A stretch of DNA of 64,000 nucleotides from Selenomonas sp. TAMA-11512 (GCF_037076525.1 NZ_AP029018.1:1364001-1428000), one strand, 5' to 3'; counted from the stretch's first letter, positions 9,314 through 15,666 are shown. The notes: generated by a model not told the origin, from the sequence alone. Program-made: numbers and translations.

Positions 9314-9716
9314 CGTCGTCATCTCCTTCCCATGTGATACTGCTTCCTCCTCCGCCCACGGTCTCGACTTCCTGTCTCTCTTTGTACTTATCCGGGAAGT
9401 TGCCTTTCAAGAGCAGCGCAAGAATGGTATCGGAATAGCTCTTCACGGTACCGACTTTCTCGCCTTTGTAGAAGATGTCCCGGTCGTCTCCCAGCACTGC
9501 CCGGCGATACGCTTCTTCTTCGATGAGGTCTTTGGCTTGCTCTTTCGCCTCGAGAAAAGCAATCTTGTAGACATCGTCTTTCATCCAGTCGTAGTGTGTC
9601 TGTCGTGCGATACCCATGGCGTCGGCTGCTCTTGCAATCGTTCCGAGCTGTGCAAAAAAGTTTAAAAACTTGTTCTGCATTTTATTCTTTAAAAATTTGT
9701 AAGATTTCCGGCGCAT
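9270..9716 (-). CDS. Terminase small subunit-like DNA-binding protein
   Basis: 148 residues. A helix-turn-helix lies at about residues 22-48 (FFAQLGTIARAADAMGIARQ, then THYDWMKDD), the layout of small terminases that recognise pac/cos DNA; a helical core follows (EAKEQAKDLIEEEAYRRAV) and an acidic/glycine tail. The position directly upstream of and overlapping the large subunit supports this. AGGAGG stands 7 bases before the ATG. Binding site unknown. Confidence 0.8.
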   Translation of the reverse strand: MRRKSYKFLKNKMQNKFLNFFAQLGTIARAADAMGIARQTHYDWMKDDVYKIAFLEAKEQAKDLIEEEAYRRAVLGDDRDIFYKGEKVGTVKSYSDTILALLLKGNFPDKYKERQEVETVGGGGSSITWEGDDDDGATGNAEENHNTV

Positions 9717-9877
9717 GGGCTTTCCTCCTTTCCTCTCACCTGCCGCGGTTTTTCGCTCTTTTTCTGTGGTGTTTTTTTCGTGTAAATTTTAAGTGTAAGA
9801 CGCTTTTTCACTTAGTTTCTTATATACGCGCACGCACGCGAAAACGGCCACACTTTTATTCTAGCGTATCTTCCGCT

Positions 9878-10300
9878 TCATATCGTGCCGCCCGTTTTGA
9901 TTTTTTCTTTGAGTTGTAATCTCAGGTGGATTTCCACCACTCGCCCGACGAGCTCCCGCCACCAGGTCTTCATCGTCCGCTCTCCCGGAACGGCGTTGTA
10001 AAAGATGTGCTCTTTTTCAAGTTCATCCGCAAAGCGGATCTGTGTTCTCGCTACCCATCCATGCCGCCCGACACCGAATCCGTTCTGCTTTTCTTTTTCC
10101 ACTTTGCGGCGAATGTCCAGAAAGATGCGGCGCATGGGATTGAGTGTCTCGACTGCTATTTGCACGGCAAGCATCCACATTTGTTCATTTTTGTCGGCTG
10201 TAAGCTGTATGCCGCTTGTCAGCTTTGGATGCAGTAAGAAGTGCTCTGCCGTTTTTCGGGATTCTTTTATCTCTTGCTCCATAGCCTCGTTCAAGTGCAT
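9878..10300 (-). CDS. Uncharacterised phage protein (140 aa)
   Basis: 140 residues, helical and charged, with no motif I can name. Visible: TADKNEQMWMLAVQIAVETL and MRRIFLDIRRKVEKEKQ helices, then a tryptophan-containing C-terminal part (TMKTWWRELVGRVVEIHLRL). I chose the internal ATG at 10300 because GGAGGGGG lies just upstream; the longer frame starts inside the replication gene. It separates replication and packaging genes, a place where phages often keep a late-transcription regulator, but nothing in the sequence proves such a role. Confidence 0.6.
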   Translation of the reverse strand: MHLNEAMEQEIKESRKTAEHFLLHPKLTSGIQLTADKNEQMWMLAVQIAVETLNPMRRIFLDIRRKVEKEKQNGFGVGRHGWVARTQIRFADELEKEHIFYNAVPGERTMKTWWRELVGRVVEIHLRLQLKEKIKTGGTI

Positions 10301-10314
10301 TCCCCCTCCGCATC

Positions 10315-11049
10315 TTAACATCGCATCTTTTCGAAGTAAGCGACTTGTATCGGATACCCCTCAGTTGTGTACGCATTGTAAGATAATTCCCGGATGACTC
10401 TATACCCTCTTGGGGCTTTGATTTCGTCTTTGTAGGTTTGCGCCCTCGTGATTTTCTTTTTTGTCGGCGGGCGGCGCAGTAGATTTTTTGAGGTTTGTAC
10501 GCCGCCTGCACGCTTTTCCACTTTCTCCTTTGTGAAGTAGTCTGACATTTTTTTTGCATCGAGTGCCCCGCCTCGATACGGTTCCGCTTTCACCCGCCCA
10601 TGCGGCCAGATATCTTCTACGCGATTTATCAACTGTGCATATTCCAGTACGGCCGGAATGAGAATGTGACAATGCGGGCGACCTCGTCCTGACAGATTCT
10701 CAACGATGCCTATATAGCGAAATGGAATATTTCTTCGCTTTAACCAGTCTCGCATGTTTCGCTTGAATTTCTCAAAATCTTTTTGGACTTTCTCTCGATC
10801 CGGTGTCTCCCTGTATGTGAGCGTCAAATACCAATCTCCATTTTTGAAATTGTCCGCCAGGAGCATCATCAGGTTTTCTGCTCGTCTCTTTCGGTTGATT
10901 TCTTCTTGCCGCTCTGTTGTCTTCCCCATCCTCGCCCCTCGTTTTTCTTTGATGATCGGATTCTCCGGGACGGCCTTCGCGGAATGGTACCTTTTTCGGA
11001 TGATGATTCTCTTGTCTTTCGATTCCCATTTGCTTTCCATGTATGCCAT
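10315..11049 (-). CDS. HUH-type replication initiation endonuclease
   Basis: 244 residues with the motifs of rolling-circle Rep proteins: motif I YLTLTY (about residue 73), motif II with the metal-binding pair in RPHCHILIP (His-x-His, about residues 125-127), and motif III tyrosine in KKMSDYFTKEK (about residue 167). Flanks are rich in lysine and arginine. HUH enzymes nick one strand and stay covalently linked by the tyrosine. Only one clear motif-III tyrosine is visible. It is the first gene upstream of the packaging cluster and is the only replication gene I recognise in this prophage. The leader before its ATG is shared with the next gene upstream. Confidence 0.8.
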   Translation of the reverse strand: MAYMESKWESKDKRIIIRKRYHSAKAVPENPIIKEKRGARMGKTTERQEEINRKRRAENLMMLLADNFKNGDWYLTLTYRETPDREKVQKDFEKFKRNMRDWLKRRNIPFRYIGIVENLSGRGRPHCHILIPAVLEYAQLINRVEDIWPHGRVKAEPYRGGALDAKKMSDYFTKEKVEKRAGGVQTSKNLLRRPPTKKKITRAQTYKDEIKAPRGYRVIRELSYNAYTTEGYPIQVAYFEKMRC

Positions 11050-11209
11050 GTTTTATCACCTGTGTCCGCTTGATACCTCGCTCGATGTTTTGAAATGCGT
11101 CCTAAGTTTAATTACTTTATCAAGGGAATTCGGGGCGTTTCAGCCCCGTCTTTTTCATCCCTGCAGTGTATTCTATTTATATAGAAGGAAAGCCGATTCG
11201 CGTAATATT

Positions 11210-11710
11210 TTAAGCACTCTCTTTTTCTTCTTTCCCGGCTTCTTCAAATGCGAGCTTCGTCTGTGCCCTGTCCCCATGTATATACCGCCACGCCTCGTCT
11301 TCCAGTGCTTCTAAATCAGCGACCAGCTCTTCACTCATGCAGTATGTCGAATCCGCATCCTCCTTCGACGGGAGCTCCGGCCGCGCTGGCGTATTGATGA
11401 TCATCGGTGCGTGACTGTATTCCAGCCTCTTCTGTGCTGTGATCGTGACGTAACGATTATCCTCGCTATGCGATTCCGAGATGCCGCCCACTATGATCCG
11501 ATCTGCGTCACCTTCTGAGAGCTCACAAATCTCCACGACATGAGCAATCATATCTTTGAGCCGCTCCTTTAGCTCCTCCCTCGGTGCATCCTTGCAAGAT
11601 AGCGAATACACATCCCAGCTCTTCGTCGATTCCTGATAGACCTCCCAGATAAAGAAATACTCCCCTTTTTTTGCCTTGATCTTCGTGATTCGCCTTGTTA
11701 CCGCTGCCAT
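11210..11710 (-). CDS. Uncharacterised phage early protein (166 aa)
   Basis: 166 residues, soluble, mixed alpha/beta. It opens with a basic beta-strand segment (RRITKIKAKKGEYFFIWEVY) and ends in an acidic helix (EELVADLEALEDEAWRYIHG). Proteins of this look are common early genes of Firmicute phages; I know no function. The sequence before its ATG (GGTGATAAAACATGGC) is the same as that before the Rep gene 660 bp away, so both may be translated alike or have been shuffled at that point. Confidence 0.65.
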   Translation of the reverse strand: MAAVTRRITKIKAKKGEYFFIWEVYQESTKSWDVYSLSCKDAPREELKERLKDMIAHVVEICELSEGDADRIIVGGISESHSEDNRYVTITAQKRLEYSHAPMIINTPARPELPSKEDADSTYCMSEELVADLEALEDEAWRYIHGDRAQTKLAFEEAGKEEKESA

Positions 11711-11732
11711 GTTTTATCACCTGCAATCGCGT

Positions 11733-12068
11733 TCATTTCCCCTTCATCGCCCAGCTCGACAAATCATAGCCGTCCGCCGTGCGAAGCTTGCTCTCTGTTT
11801 CTATGATCTTGACCTTCTTCTTCTGCGCGGCGACTTTTTTGATCGGCGGCTTCTCCTTGTTCTTCTTATAGATCCTCCGCCCTCGTTCATACGCCCATCG
11901 CATATCTTCATCCTCTTTCAGCCGCCGGTAGAACGTCCTATTTCCAATCTGCATTTGTTCGCATATCTTGCTTACAGGCAGCCCCTTTTCGGCAAGCTTT
12001 GCCAGGCGGATGTACTTCTCATACCTTCCTTTTTCGCTCAGGCACATATCCTTTCTCGTTTTCCCCAT
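11733..12068 (-). CDS. Helix-turn-helix phage protein
   Basis: 111 residues. Residues about 13-45 (KYIRLAKLAEKGLPVSKIC, then IGNRTFYRRLKED) form a helix-turn-helix of the resolvase/terminase-small type, followed by a lysine-rich arm (KKNKEKPPIKKVAAQKKKVK). Likely binds DNA; target unknown. The ATG at 12068 has a strong site (GGAAGGAGGG) and lies inside the preceding zinc-ribbon gene, overlapping it by 50 bp. A longer in-frame opening upstream is only the shadow of that gene. It could be a second small-terminase-like factor or an early regulator. Confidence 0.65.
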   Translation of the reverse strand: MGKTRKDMCLSEKGRYEKYIRLAKLAEKGLPVSKICEQMQIGNRTFYRRLKEDEDMRWAYERGRRIYKKNKEKPPIKKVAAQKKKVKIIETESKLRTADGYDLSSWAMKGK

Positions 12069-12222
12069 TACACAGCCCTCCTTCCTTTTGAGCGCACTTT
12101 TCCGGCGCGCATATCCGGTCATCCGCGCACGCCGGCAGCATCCGCCCCCGGACATAGACATAGTGCCACGACTCTCCTTCTTCGAACGTTCGCCCGCACC
12201 GATAGCAATACAGCTTATGCAT
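12019..12222 (-). CDS. Small zinc-ribbon-like protein
   Basis: 67 residues. Two or three cysteine knuckles are visible: LYCYRCGRTF near the start, then AC, IC and KC further on (Cys about 5, 8, 33, 38 and 44), a spacing that could hold one zinc ion. The last third is lysine/arginine-rich and is read from DNA that also encodes the start of the HTH protein. This kind of tiny zinc protein is frequent in early phage operons; no function can be assigned. Confidence 0.5.
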   Translation of the reverse strand: MHKLYCYRCGRTFEEGESWHYVYVRGRMLPACADDRICAPEKCAQKEGGLCNGENEKGYVPERKRKV

Positions 12223-12231
12223 GGCATCCGC

Positions 12232-12447
12232 TCAACTTTGCACTTTCTTATGTGCCTGCAGCGCTTCTATGCAGTCGCCTACTGTCACGAGATCCCGAAG
12301 AAGCGATCTCCTGTCCCCGTCGCATGCCTCCCGGATGCAGCTTGTTATATTCTCCCGATACAGCAGCGCCATCTTCATCATTTCACGGCGCTTTTTCCGT
12401 GCGAGCAGACGACGTTCAAAGCGTCTGCCCTTTTTTGATCCGTACAT
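12232..12447 (-). CDS. Small basic phage protein
   Basis: 71 residues, extremely basic N-terminal half (YGSKKGRRFERRLLARKKRR) and a helical second half (LLRDLVTVGDCIEALQAHKK). I prefer the second ATG (12447), nine bases after AGGAG; the first ATG is only three bases from it. It lies 9 bp upstream of the zinc-ribbon gene and is probably co-transcribed. No known family recognised. Confidence 0.5.
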   Translation of the reverse strand: MYGSKKGRRFERRLLARKKRREMMKMALLYRENITSCIREACDGDRRSLLRDLVTVGDCIEALQAHKKVQS

Positions 12448-12469
12448 AGGCATCTTCTCCTTGCACCTT

Positions 12470-12646
12470 TTATCTGCACGTATTCAGCGAGTCCGCGAGA
12501 ATCTGTGCGCCTTTTTTACTTTTGAACAGACCGCCCTTGTATTCCCGATTGCCGATGCGATCCGCCGCATTTTTGTCCTTGAGCCGGTAAACCTGGTATA
12601 CCATCTCGTCCTTATATGGACTGCTCGATACCTTCCATTCGCCCAT
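12470..12646 (-). CDS. Small conserved phage protein (MGEWKV type)
   Basis: 58 residues, found by hand reading. The opening MGEWKVSSSPYKDEMVYQVY, the middle NREYKGGLF and the ending AQILADSLN are the hallmarks of a small protein family common in Firmicute phages (W-x-V-x-S-N/S ... Y-x-V-Y-R ... G-N-R-E-Y-x-G-G-x-[FY] ... A-x-x-x-A-x-x-L-N). A good Shine-Dalgarno (GAAAGGAGTGA) precedes the ATG. Function unknown. Confidence 0.65.
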   Translation of the reverse strand: MGEWKVSSSPYKDEMVYQVYRLKDKNAADRIGNREYKGGLFKSKKGAQILADSLNTCR

Positions 12647-12680
12647 GATTCACTCCTTTCCGTACGACATAGTCATATTG

Positions 12681-12791
12681 TTACCATGACGCATAGATCG
12701 CTATAATGGCCAAAGCCCCGAAGATGACGTCATACACATCCCTGATAAATAGCTTCCCTTTGAAGAAATCCTTCCATAGACTATTATTCAT
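12681..12791 (-). CDS. 36-residue single-pass membrane peptide
   Basis: Reading from ATG 12791 (Shine-Dalgarno GGAGGCGGC) gives 36 residues: a charged start (WKDFFKGKLFIRD) then one hydrophobic segment (VIFGALAIIAIYASW). It would be a tiny inner-membrane peptide in the early operon. No homologue recognised. Its existence rests on the start signal, open frame and fit between flanking genes. Confidence 0.4.
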   Translation of the reverse strand: MNNSLWKDFFKGKLFIRDVYDVIFGALAIIAIYASW

Positions 12792-12803
12792 TCTGCCGCC
12801 TCC

Positions 12804-12827
12804 TTAGCCGATGCATTAGCCGATGCA
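12804..12827. repeat. 12-bp tandem duplication at gene end
   Basis: TTAGCCGATGCA occurs twice in direct tandem. The second copy supplies the stop codon and last three codons of the helix-turn-helix gene; the first copy is a redundant copy beyond the stop. A small slippage duplication. Confidence 0.8.
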
Positions 12828-13076
12828 TTCCATGTCCTCCCCGCTTTCCTCCAGCTGCCGGATGAAAGCATTCAGCGTGTACTTGCTGATCAGCTTCACG
12901 CTTCCCTTCTTAATGAACCGCAGCCGCCCGCAGGCAAGAAGTTTTCCTACACGCGCTCTCGACGTGCCGAGACGTGCCGCCGTCTCCGCAATCGTCATCA
13001 GACGGTTCGCATCATCCGGCACGATGCGCCCCGTGATGCTCTCTATCCGTCTTGCCGCCCCTCTTCCTGTATCCAT
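12816..13076 (-). CDS. Helix-turn-helix (excisionase-like) DNA-binding protein
   Basis: 86 residues. The central part (LMTIAETAARLGTSRARVGK, then LLACGRLRFIKKGSVKLI) is a winged-helix MerR/excisionase-like domain of the kind annotated as helix-turn-helix domain or excisionase. The ATG at 13076 is preceded by AGAGGAGA. Excisionases guide the integrase to excise; here the integrase is about 8.8 kb away, so this could equally be a regulator. A 12-bp tandem duplication (12804-12827) spans the stop codon and final codons. A 29-bp stretch just upstream (13086-13114) recurs before the integrase gene. Confidence 0.6.
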   Translation of the reverse strand: MDTGRGAARRIESITGRIVPDDANRLMTIAETAARLGTSRARVGKLLACGRLRFIKKGSVKLISKYTLNAFIRQLEESGEDMECIG

Positions 13077-13085
13077 GACAATCTC

Positions 13086-13114
13086 CTCTTGTAAAGCAAA
13101 ACAGCAGGCCTTCC
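13086..13114. repeat. 29-bp direct repeat, left copy
   Basis: A 29-base string (CTCTTGTAAAGCAAAACAGC and nine more bases ending CTTCC) is repeated without mismatch at 21837-21865, same orientation, 8.75 kb away. This copy is just upstream of the excisionase-like gene; the other is just upstream of the integrase. Confidence 0.9.
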
Positions 13115-13220
13115 CTTCTTTACCTCTTACTTGTTGCCCGCCTCCTCCCCTCACCGCCGTGACGCTGGATCACGCGGGCTTCTTCTCGTCCTCAAGCCGA
13201 CCGCTCATGCTCGTCTCGCC

Positions 13221-13290
13221 CGTATCTAGTGCTTGTATTTACTTTCAATACAATATGTAGTATGATTTACATAGATACTAGATAAAGGAG
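13221..13290 (+). promoter_or_regulatory. Promoter with flanking inverted repeat for small plus-strand gene
   Basis: TTTACT and TATGAT are 17 bp apart, a plausible sigma-70-type promoter reading towards the 48-residue gene at 13301. It lies between an inverted pair, TATCTAGT (about 13223) and ACTAGATA (about 13277), which could be an operator pair. Seen by eye only. Confidence 0.45.
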
Positions 13291-13300
13291 GTGAATCTGC

Positions 13301-13447
13301 ATGGCAAAGTCAAATAGTAGTAAGGTAACCTCTGCTCGCGCGGCAAGTGCAGCGTCCAAGGTGTTGCGTGACGGACGCACCAGCAAGGCATCTAAGACCG
13401 CTGCAGGAAGTGCACTTTCGCAGCGCCCCGCGCGCGGCAAGAAGTGA
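13301..13447 (+). CDS. 48-residue Ser/Ala/Lys-rich basic protein
   Basis: A short plus-strand gene in a region of minus-strand genes. It has a near-ideal Shine-Dalgarno (AAAGGAGGTG), an own promoter and an own terminator, so it is an independent unit. The product (MAKSNSSKVTSARAASAASK, later SKASKTAAGSALSQR) is almost all Ser, Ala, Lys, Arg, Thr and Gly. Short proteins of this composition, with VTS-x-x-AAS-x-ASKVL and SKTAA-x-SALSQ, occur in many bacteria as uncharacterised proteins. A nucleic-acid binding role is only a guess. Confidence 0.65.
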   Translation: MAKSNSSKVTSARAASAASKVLRDGRTSKASKTAAGSALSQRPARGKK

Positions 13448-13467
13448 CCTGCTATAAATTCCCAAGA

Positions 13468-13496
13468 GGTAGAGTGTGACCGCACTCTACCTTTTT
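13468..13496 (+). terminator. Rho-independent terminator
   Basis: GGTAGAGTG and CACTCTACC form a 9-bp perfect stem with a 6-base loop followed by TTTTT, 20 bases after the 48-residue gene. It sits at the meeting point with the convergent minus-strand gene ending at 13496. Confidence 0.85.
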
Positions 13497-13702
13497 CATT
13501 CGCTGAAAAAAATCTGCCACACCTCGTCTTTTGTGAGTGGTACCGTTCGCATGAGCGTATGAATCTCATCAATGCGGAACGACCTTTCGCGAAGTCTTCG
13601 CTGGAAGGCATCTCGTGATACACCGAGCGCTTTACCTGCAATCTCATTTGTCAGTCCGTGAAACTTCAGCGTTCTCCGCAAAAGGTCGACATCTACCTGC
13701 AC
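13496..13702 (-). CDS. Cro-like helix-turn-helix protein
   Basis: 68 residues from a GTG start preceded by GAGGGGGG. The sequence (LLRRTLKFHGLTNEIAGKAL, then GVSRDAFQRRLRERSFRIDE) has the layout of small phage Cro/DUF739-type regulators, and resembles the Cro-like protein at 15870-16088: both have a helix-turn-helix, then R-x-[FT]-x-I-x-E-[VI], then a final D-x-x-x-IFF element. Two related regulators within 2.4 kb suggest duplication or parallel acquisition. Confidence 0.65.
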   Translation of the reverse strand: MQVDVDLLRRTLKFHGLTNEIAGKALGVSRDAFQRRLRERSFRIDEIHTLMRTVPLTKDEVWQIFFSE

Positions 13703-13809
13703 GCCACATCCCCCCTCATTGCCCACAACTCTCCTTACTTGTAACATGCTAGGCCGGTGGCATTGATAGCGCAGCCTCTCTCTTTTCCATGTCTTCTGCT
13801 TTTTCCGGC

Positions 13810-14172
13810 TCACTTCGTACTCTCATAGTCCCCGTCATACTCCCCATGCTCCGCCAAAAAGGCTTCCGCTTCATCAAAGCTCATTTCGTCCGCGTCTTCC
13901 TCCTCCGAGTCCGGGGCATTGAGATTCAAAAGAGCAGCAGCCAGCCGTTCCGGATGTGGAATTACCACGACACGCAAAGCGTATTTGATCTCATACCCAT
14001 AATCCAAGTACCCGTGCACCACCAGCAGATTGCCGTCGTCGATGAGATAGGCATGATATTGTTCCTTCTTTATATCCGCATCCATCAGAATCAATCGAGC
14101 ACCGCACTCCACACGATTCGTCACATACATCCGCATCTCTCTGGGATAGTTGTCATTCAGCTGCAGTTTCAT
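13810..14172 (-). CDS. Early phage protein with acidic C-terminal tail motif
   Basis: 120 residues. The N-terminal 85 residues are beta-rich (MKLQLNDNYPREMRMYVTN, later YHAYLIDDGNLLVVHGYLDY) and of unknown family. The last 31 are acidic and contain DEMSFDEAEAFLAEHGEYD, which recurs almost unchanged at the end of the unrelated nuclease-like protein at 16915-17976 (DEMSFDDAEAYLAAHGEYD). The start codon overlaps the stop of the upstream small gene (ATGA). Its leader is nearly the same as that of the ribbon-helix-helix gene at 15628-15795. Confidence 0.65.
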   Translation of the reverse strand: MKLQLNDNYPREMRMYVTNRVECGARLILMDADIKKEQYHAYLIDDGNLLVVHGYLDYGYEIKYALRVVVIPHPERLAAALLNLNAPDSEEEDADEMSFDEAEAFLAEHGEYDGDYESTK

Positions 14173-14360
14173 TTCTTTTGCCTCCTTCTCTTTATGCCGC
14201 CTCCACGCCGTGCTACAATAAGCACAGAAAGGATACGTTTATCGATATCCAAACTGTACGGAACAACTTTTCCAAGAGTTTTTACATGCACCATCGAAAG
14301 GAAAGTTTGTTCACGCTCGATTAAAGGGAACCGGTGAAATTCGAATTCGTTAATCACCAT
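14169..14360 (-). CDS. Possible small phage protein (63 aa)
   Basis: A 63-residue open frame from ATG 14360 to a stop overlapping the next start, with its own start inside the preceding gene (11-bp overlap), so it fits a tightly packed operon. Product: INEFEFHRFPLIEREQTFLS, then a basic end (RRGGGIKRRRQKK). No separate Shine-Dalgarno is convincing and a promoter-like GTGCTACAATAAGCAC on the opposite strand lies within it, so it may be non-coding. Confidence 0.35.
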   Translation of the reverse strand: MVINEFEFHRFPLIEREQTFLSMVHVKTLGKVVPYSLDIDKRILSVLIVARRGGGIKRRRQKK

Positions 14361-14517
14361 CCGGCACAACGCCAACTTCCGTAGACAAAACTTCCACAAA
14401 TGCGCCCGTTACTATTGCCGTAGTCATGGGCGTATATTTTTTACGAATCAGGTCAACCAGCGGTTGAGCAGCTTTCTTTACCTCATCCATTTCCAGTTCT
14501 TCCTGTGTCTCGCTCAT
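14350..14517 (-). CDS. Small phage protein (55 aa)
   Basis: 55 residues from ATG 14517 with GGAGGGAGGTGAAGAG upstream. Acidic helix then a hydrophobic stretch: ETQEELEMDEVKKAAQPLVD, later MTTAIVTGAFVEVLSTEVG. No family recognised. It begins the run of overlapping minus-strand genes ending with the acidic-tail protein. Confidence 0.5.
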   Translation of the reverse strand: MSETQEELEMDEVKKAAQPLVDLIRKKYTPMTTAIVTGAFVEVLSTEVGVVPDGD

Positions 14518-14520
14518 CTC

Positions 14521-14550
14521 TTCACCTCCCTCCGACCGCTCATGCGGGCT
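14521..14550. repeat. Repeated leader hairpin, copy 1
   Basis: The block TCACCTCCCTCCGACCGCTC plus ATGCGGGC precedes the start of the gene at 14517 on the minus strand. Nearly the same block precedes the gene starting at 15097 (copy 2 at 15106-15133). It contains a short CCGC/GCGG stem next to the Shine-Dalgarno, so it may affect translation; on the plus strand, followed by T residues, it could end transcripts. Confidence 0.5.
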
Positions 14551-14560
14551 TTTTCCTTCT

Positions 14561-14592
14561 CTCCTTCCGTGCTATACTGAACACGGAAGGAG
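14561..14592 (+). promoter_or_regulatory. Inverted repeat around a -10 element upstream of the Cas2-like gene
   Basis: CTCCTTCCGTG and CACGGAAGGAG are perfect 11-bp arms around a 10-base loop that contains TATACT, a good -10 hexamer. No strong -35 is visible. A related pattern with TACAAT in place of TATACT is found at 14210-14225. A repressor-covered promoter for the gene at 14664 is the likely reading. Confidence 0.5.
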
Positions 14593-14663
14593 GTGTTACT
14601 ATAAGCAACTGCATATCTCCCATCGTTCCCACCTAGATCTCACAACAGAAAGGATGTTTTAGA

Positions 14664-14945
14664 ATGGTCTACCTCATTACTTATGACTTGAATCGCCCGG
14701 GGCAAAACTACGACAGTCTATACCAAGCGATTAAAGCATTAGGCTCTAGTTGGTGGCACTATCTTGATTCAACTTGGCTTGTTAATACAGAATTAAATGC
14801 CAAACAGATAACGCAAAGGCTTACAAAATGCCTGGACAAAAGTGATCGACTCCTCGTGATAAAAACCACGAGAGCGTATGACGGATGGCTCAAAAAGGAA
14901 GCTTGGGAATGGATACATCAGCATAGCGCTGACAATCCATTTTAG
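14664..14945 (+). CDS. Cas2/VapD-fold protein (so-called SinR family)
   Basis: 93 residues on the plus strand, against the direction of neighbouring genes. The pattern MVYLITYDLNRPGQNYDSLY, then SSWWHYLDSTWLV, then DRLLVIKTTRAYDGWL, is that of a short family labelled SinR in databases; its first strand ending in Y-D-L and the ferredoxin-like length resemble Cas2 and VapD. Cas2-like folds include RNases and DNases. No cas genes or repeat arrays are near, so this is not a CRISPR adaptation protein. AAAGGATG precedes the ATG. Its 3' end overlaps the convergent gene by 4 bp. Confidence 0.7.
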   Translation: MVYLITYDLNRPGQNYDSLYQAIKALGSSWWHYLDSTWLVNTELNAKQITQRLTKCLDKSDRLLVIKTTRAYDGWLKKEAWEWIHQHSADNPF

Positions 14946-15097
14946 ATACCATCCGGTCGGCACATAGCCGGCTCCACATTCTCGTCTTCCGTCGCTGATC
15001 CTTGGCACTCTCCAATAAACGGTTTCTTCTGCCGTCCTTCCAGCTCCAGCAACAGCGCGGCGATCTCATTTGCCTCGCCTCTGATGATTACCTCCAT
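14942..15097 (-). CDS. Small phage protein (51 aa)
   Basis: 51 residues from ATG 15097 with GGAGGGAGGTGAGAGGG upstream. MEVIIRGEANEIAALLLELE is followed by a hydrophilic tail with two cysteines. The opening beta-strand plus helix with ANEIAALL is common in small phage proteins of unknown role. It shares its leader hairpin with the gene at 14517. Confidence 0.5.
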   Translation of the reverse strand: MEVIIRGEANEIAALLLELEGRQKKPFIGECQGSATEDENVEPAMCRPDGI

Positions 15098-15105
15098 CCC
15101 TCTCA

Positions 15106-15136
15106 CCTCCCTCCGCCCGCTCATGCGGGCTTTTAT
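15106..15136 (+). terminator. Leader hairpin copy 2 / possible plus-strand terminator
   Basis: GCCCGC-TCAT-GCGGGC followed by TTTTA (stem about 15117-15132). Read on the plus strand it could end the Cas2-like transcript; read on the minus strand it sits just before the Shine-Dalgarno of the gene starting at 15097. Sequence shared with 14521-14550. Confidence 0.45.
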
Positions 15137-15192
15137 TTGCCGAAAAAGATTTGCCATGCCTCGTCTTTGGATATTCCTACTCTTTATGCCGG

Positions 15193-15220
15193 CTCTATGC
15201 CACCTTGTCAGGTGTCGGCT
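15193..15220. repeat. 28-bp direct repeat, copy 1
   Basis: CTCTATGCCACCTTGTCAGG plus TGTCGGCT; the same 28 bases recur at 15814-15841. It contains CACCT-TGTC-AGGTG, a short stem followed on the plus strand by a T/C-rich stretch. Both copies lie in gaps between small regulatory genes. Confidence 0.8.
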
Positions 15221-15233
15221 CTTTTCTTTTGCT

Positions 15234-15368
15234 TTACATACTCCCCCGCACGTATCTTCCCAGAATCTGCAAGATTAACGCCGTCAGCGTAATCCCCAGC
15301 CCTTTCGCTTCCTCCTCCAACGCTTTCCGTAGTTCAATCGGCATCCGGAGCAAAAACGGTGTTTTCAT
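15234..15368 (-). CDS. Ribbon-helix-helix mini-protein (44 aa)
   Basis: 44 residues from ATG 15368 with GGAGGGAAGAGC upstream. It opens with one beta-strand (KTPFLLRMPIEL) and two helices (RKALEEEAKGLG and LTALILQILGRYV), the minimal Arc/CopG fold that dimerises and binds DNA with the paired strands. It faces the Arc-like gene at 15517 across a 148-bp region carrying repeated GATATC sites. Confidence 0.65.
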   Translation of the reverse strand: MKTPFLLRMPIELRKALEEEAKGLGITLTALILQILGRYVRGSM

Positions 15369-15404
15369 GCTCTTCCCTCCATTTGCTATCTATTTTACAT
15401 CTAT

Positions 15405-15500
15405 AAGATATCATTTTAATTTCTTTATGTCAACATCTTTTTGATATCTTTTAGAGTGTTTATATTTCACGACTAAGTGATATAATATAGATATCATTCA
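15405..15500. promoter_or_regulatory. Divergent control region with three GATATC motifs
   Basis: Between the two divergent ribbon-helix-helix genes the sequence is A/T-rich and contains AAGATATCATT, TTGATATCTTT and TAGATATCATT, each around the palindrome GATATC. These are plausible operators for the encoded Arc-like proteins. TATAAT (15481-15486) forms a -10 for the plus-strand gene. Confidence 0.45.
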
Positions 15501-15516
15501 GAAAGGTTGTGAGATC

Positions 15517-15666
15517 ATGGCGCAGGCTAATCCGTACCCTCTCCGCATAGAGGAGAACATCATGCAGGCAATCAAGGAAACTGCCAAAGAAAACGGGCGA
15601 TCCGTGAACAAAGAAATCGAGTTTGTTCTACGGCAATACCTTCTTACGCAAGGAAAGCTGAAATAA
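15517..15666 (+). CDS. Arc-like ribbon-helix-helix protein (49 aa)
   Basis: 49 residues. NPYPLRIEENIMQAIKETAK and SVNKEIEFVLRQYL follow the Arc repressor pattern (strand with P-x-x-x-R-[IL], then two helices with N-K-E-I). Shine-Dalgarno GAAAGG is 9 bases before the ATG. Its last 39 bp overlap antisense with the third ribbon-helix-helix gene, so the two cannot be co-expressed without RNA duplex formation. Confidence 0.75.
   Translation: MAQANPYPLRIEENIMQAIKETAKENGRSVNKEIEFVLRQYLLTQGKLK

Noticed and set aside
14664-14945. CRISPR adaptation gene cas2
   Set aside because: Fold resemblance only; no cas1, no repeat-spacer array and no other cas gene in the window.
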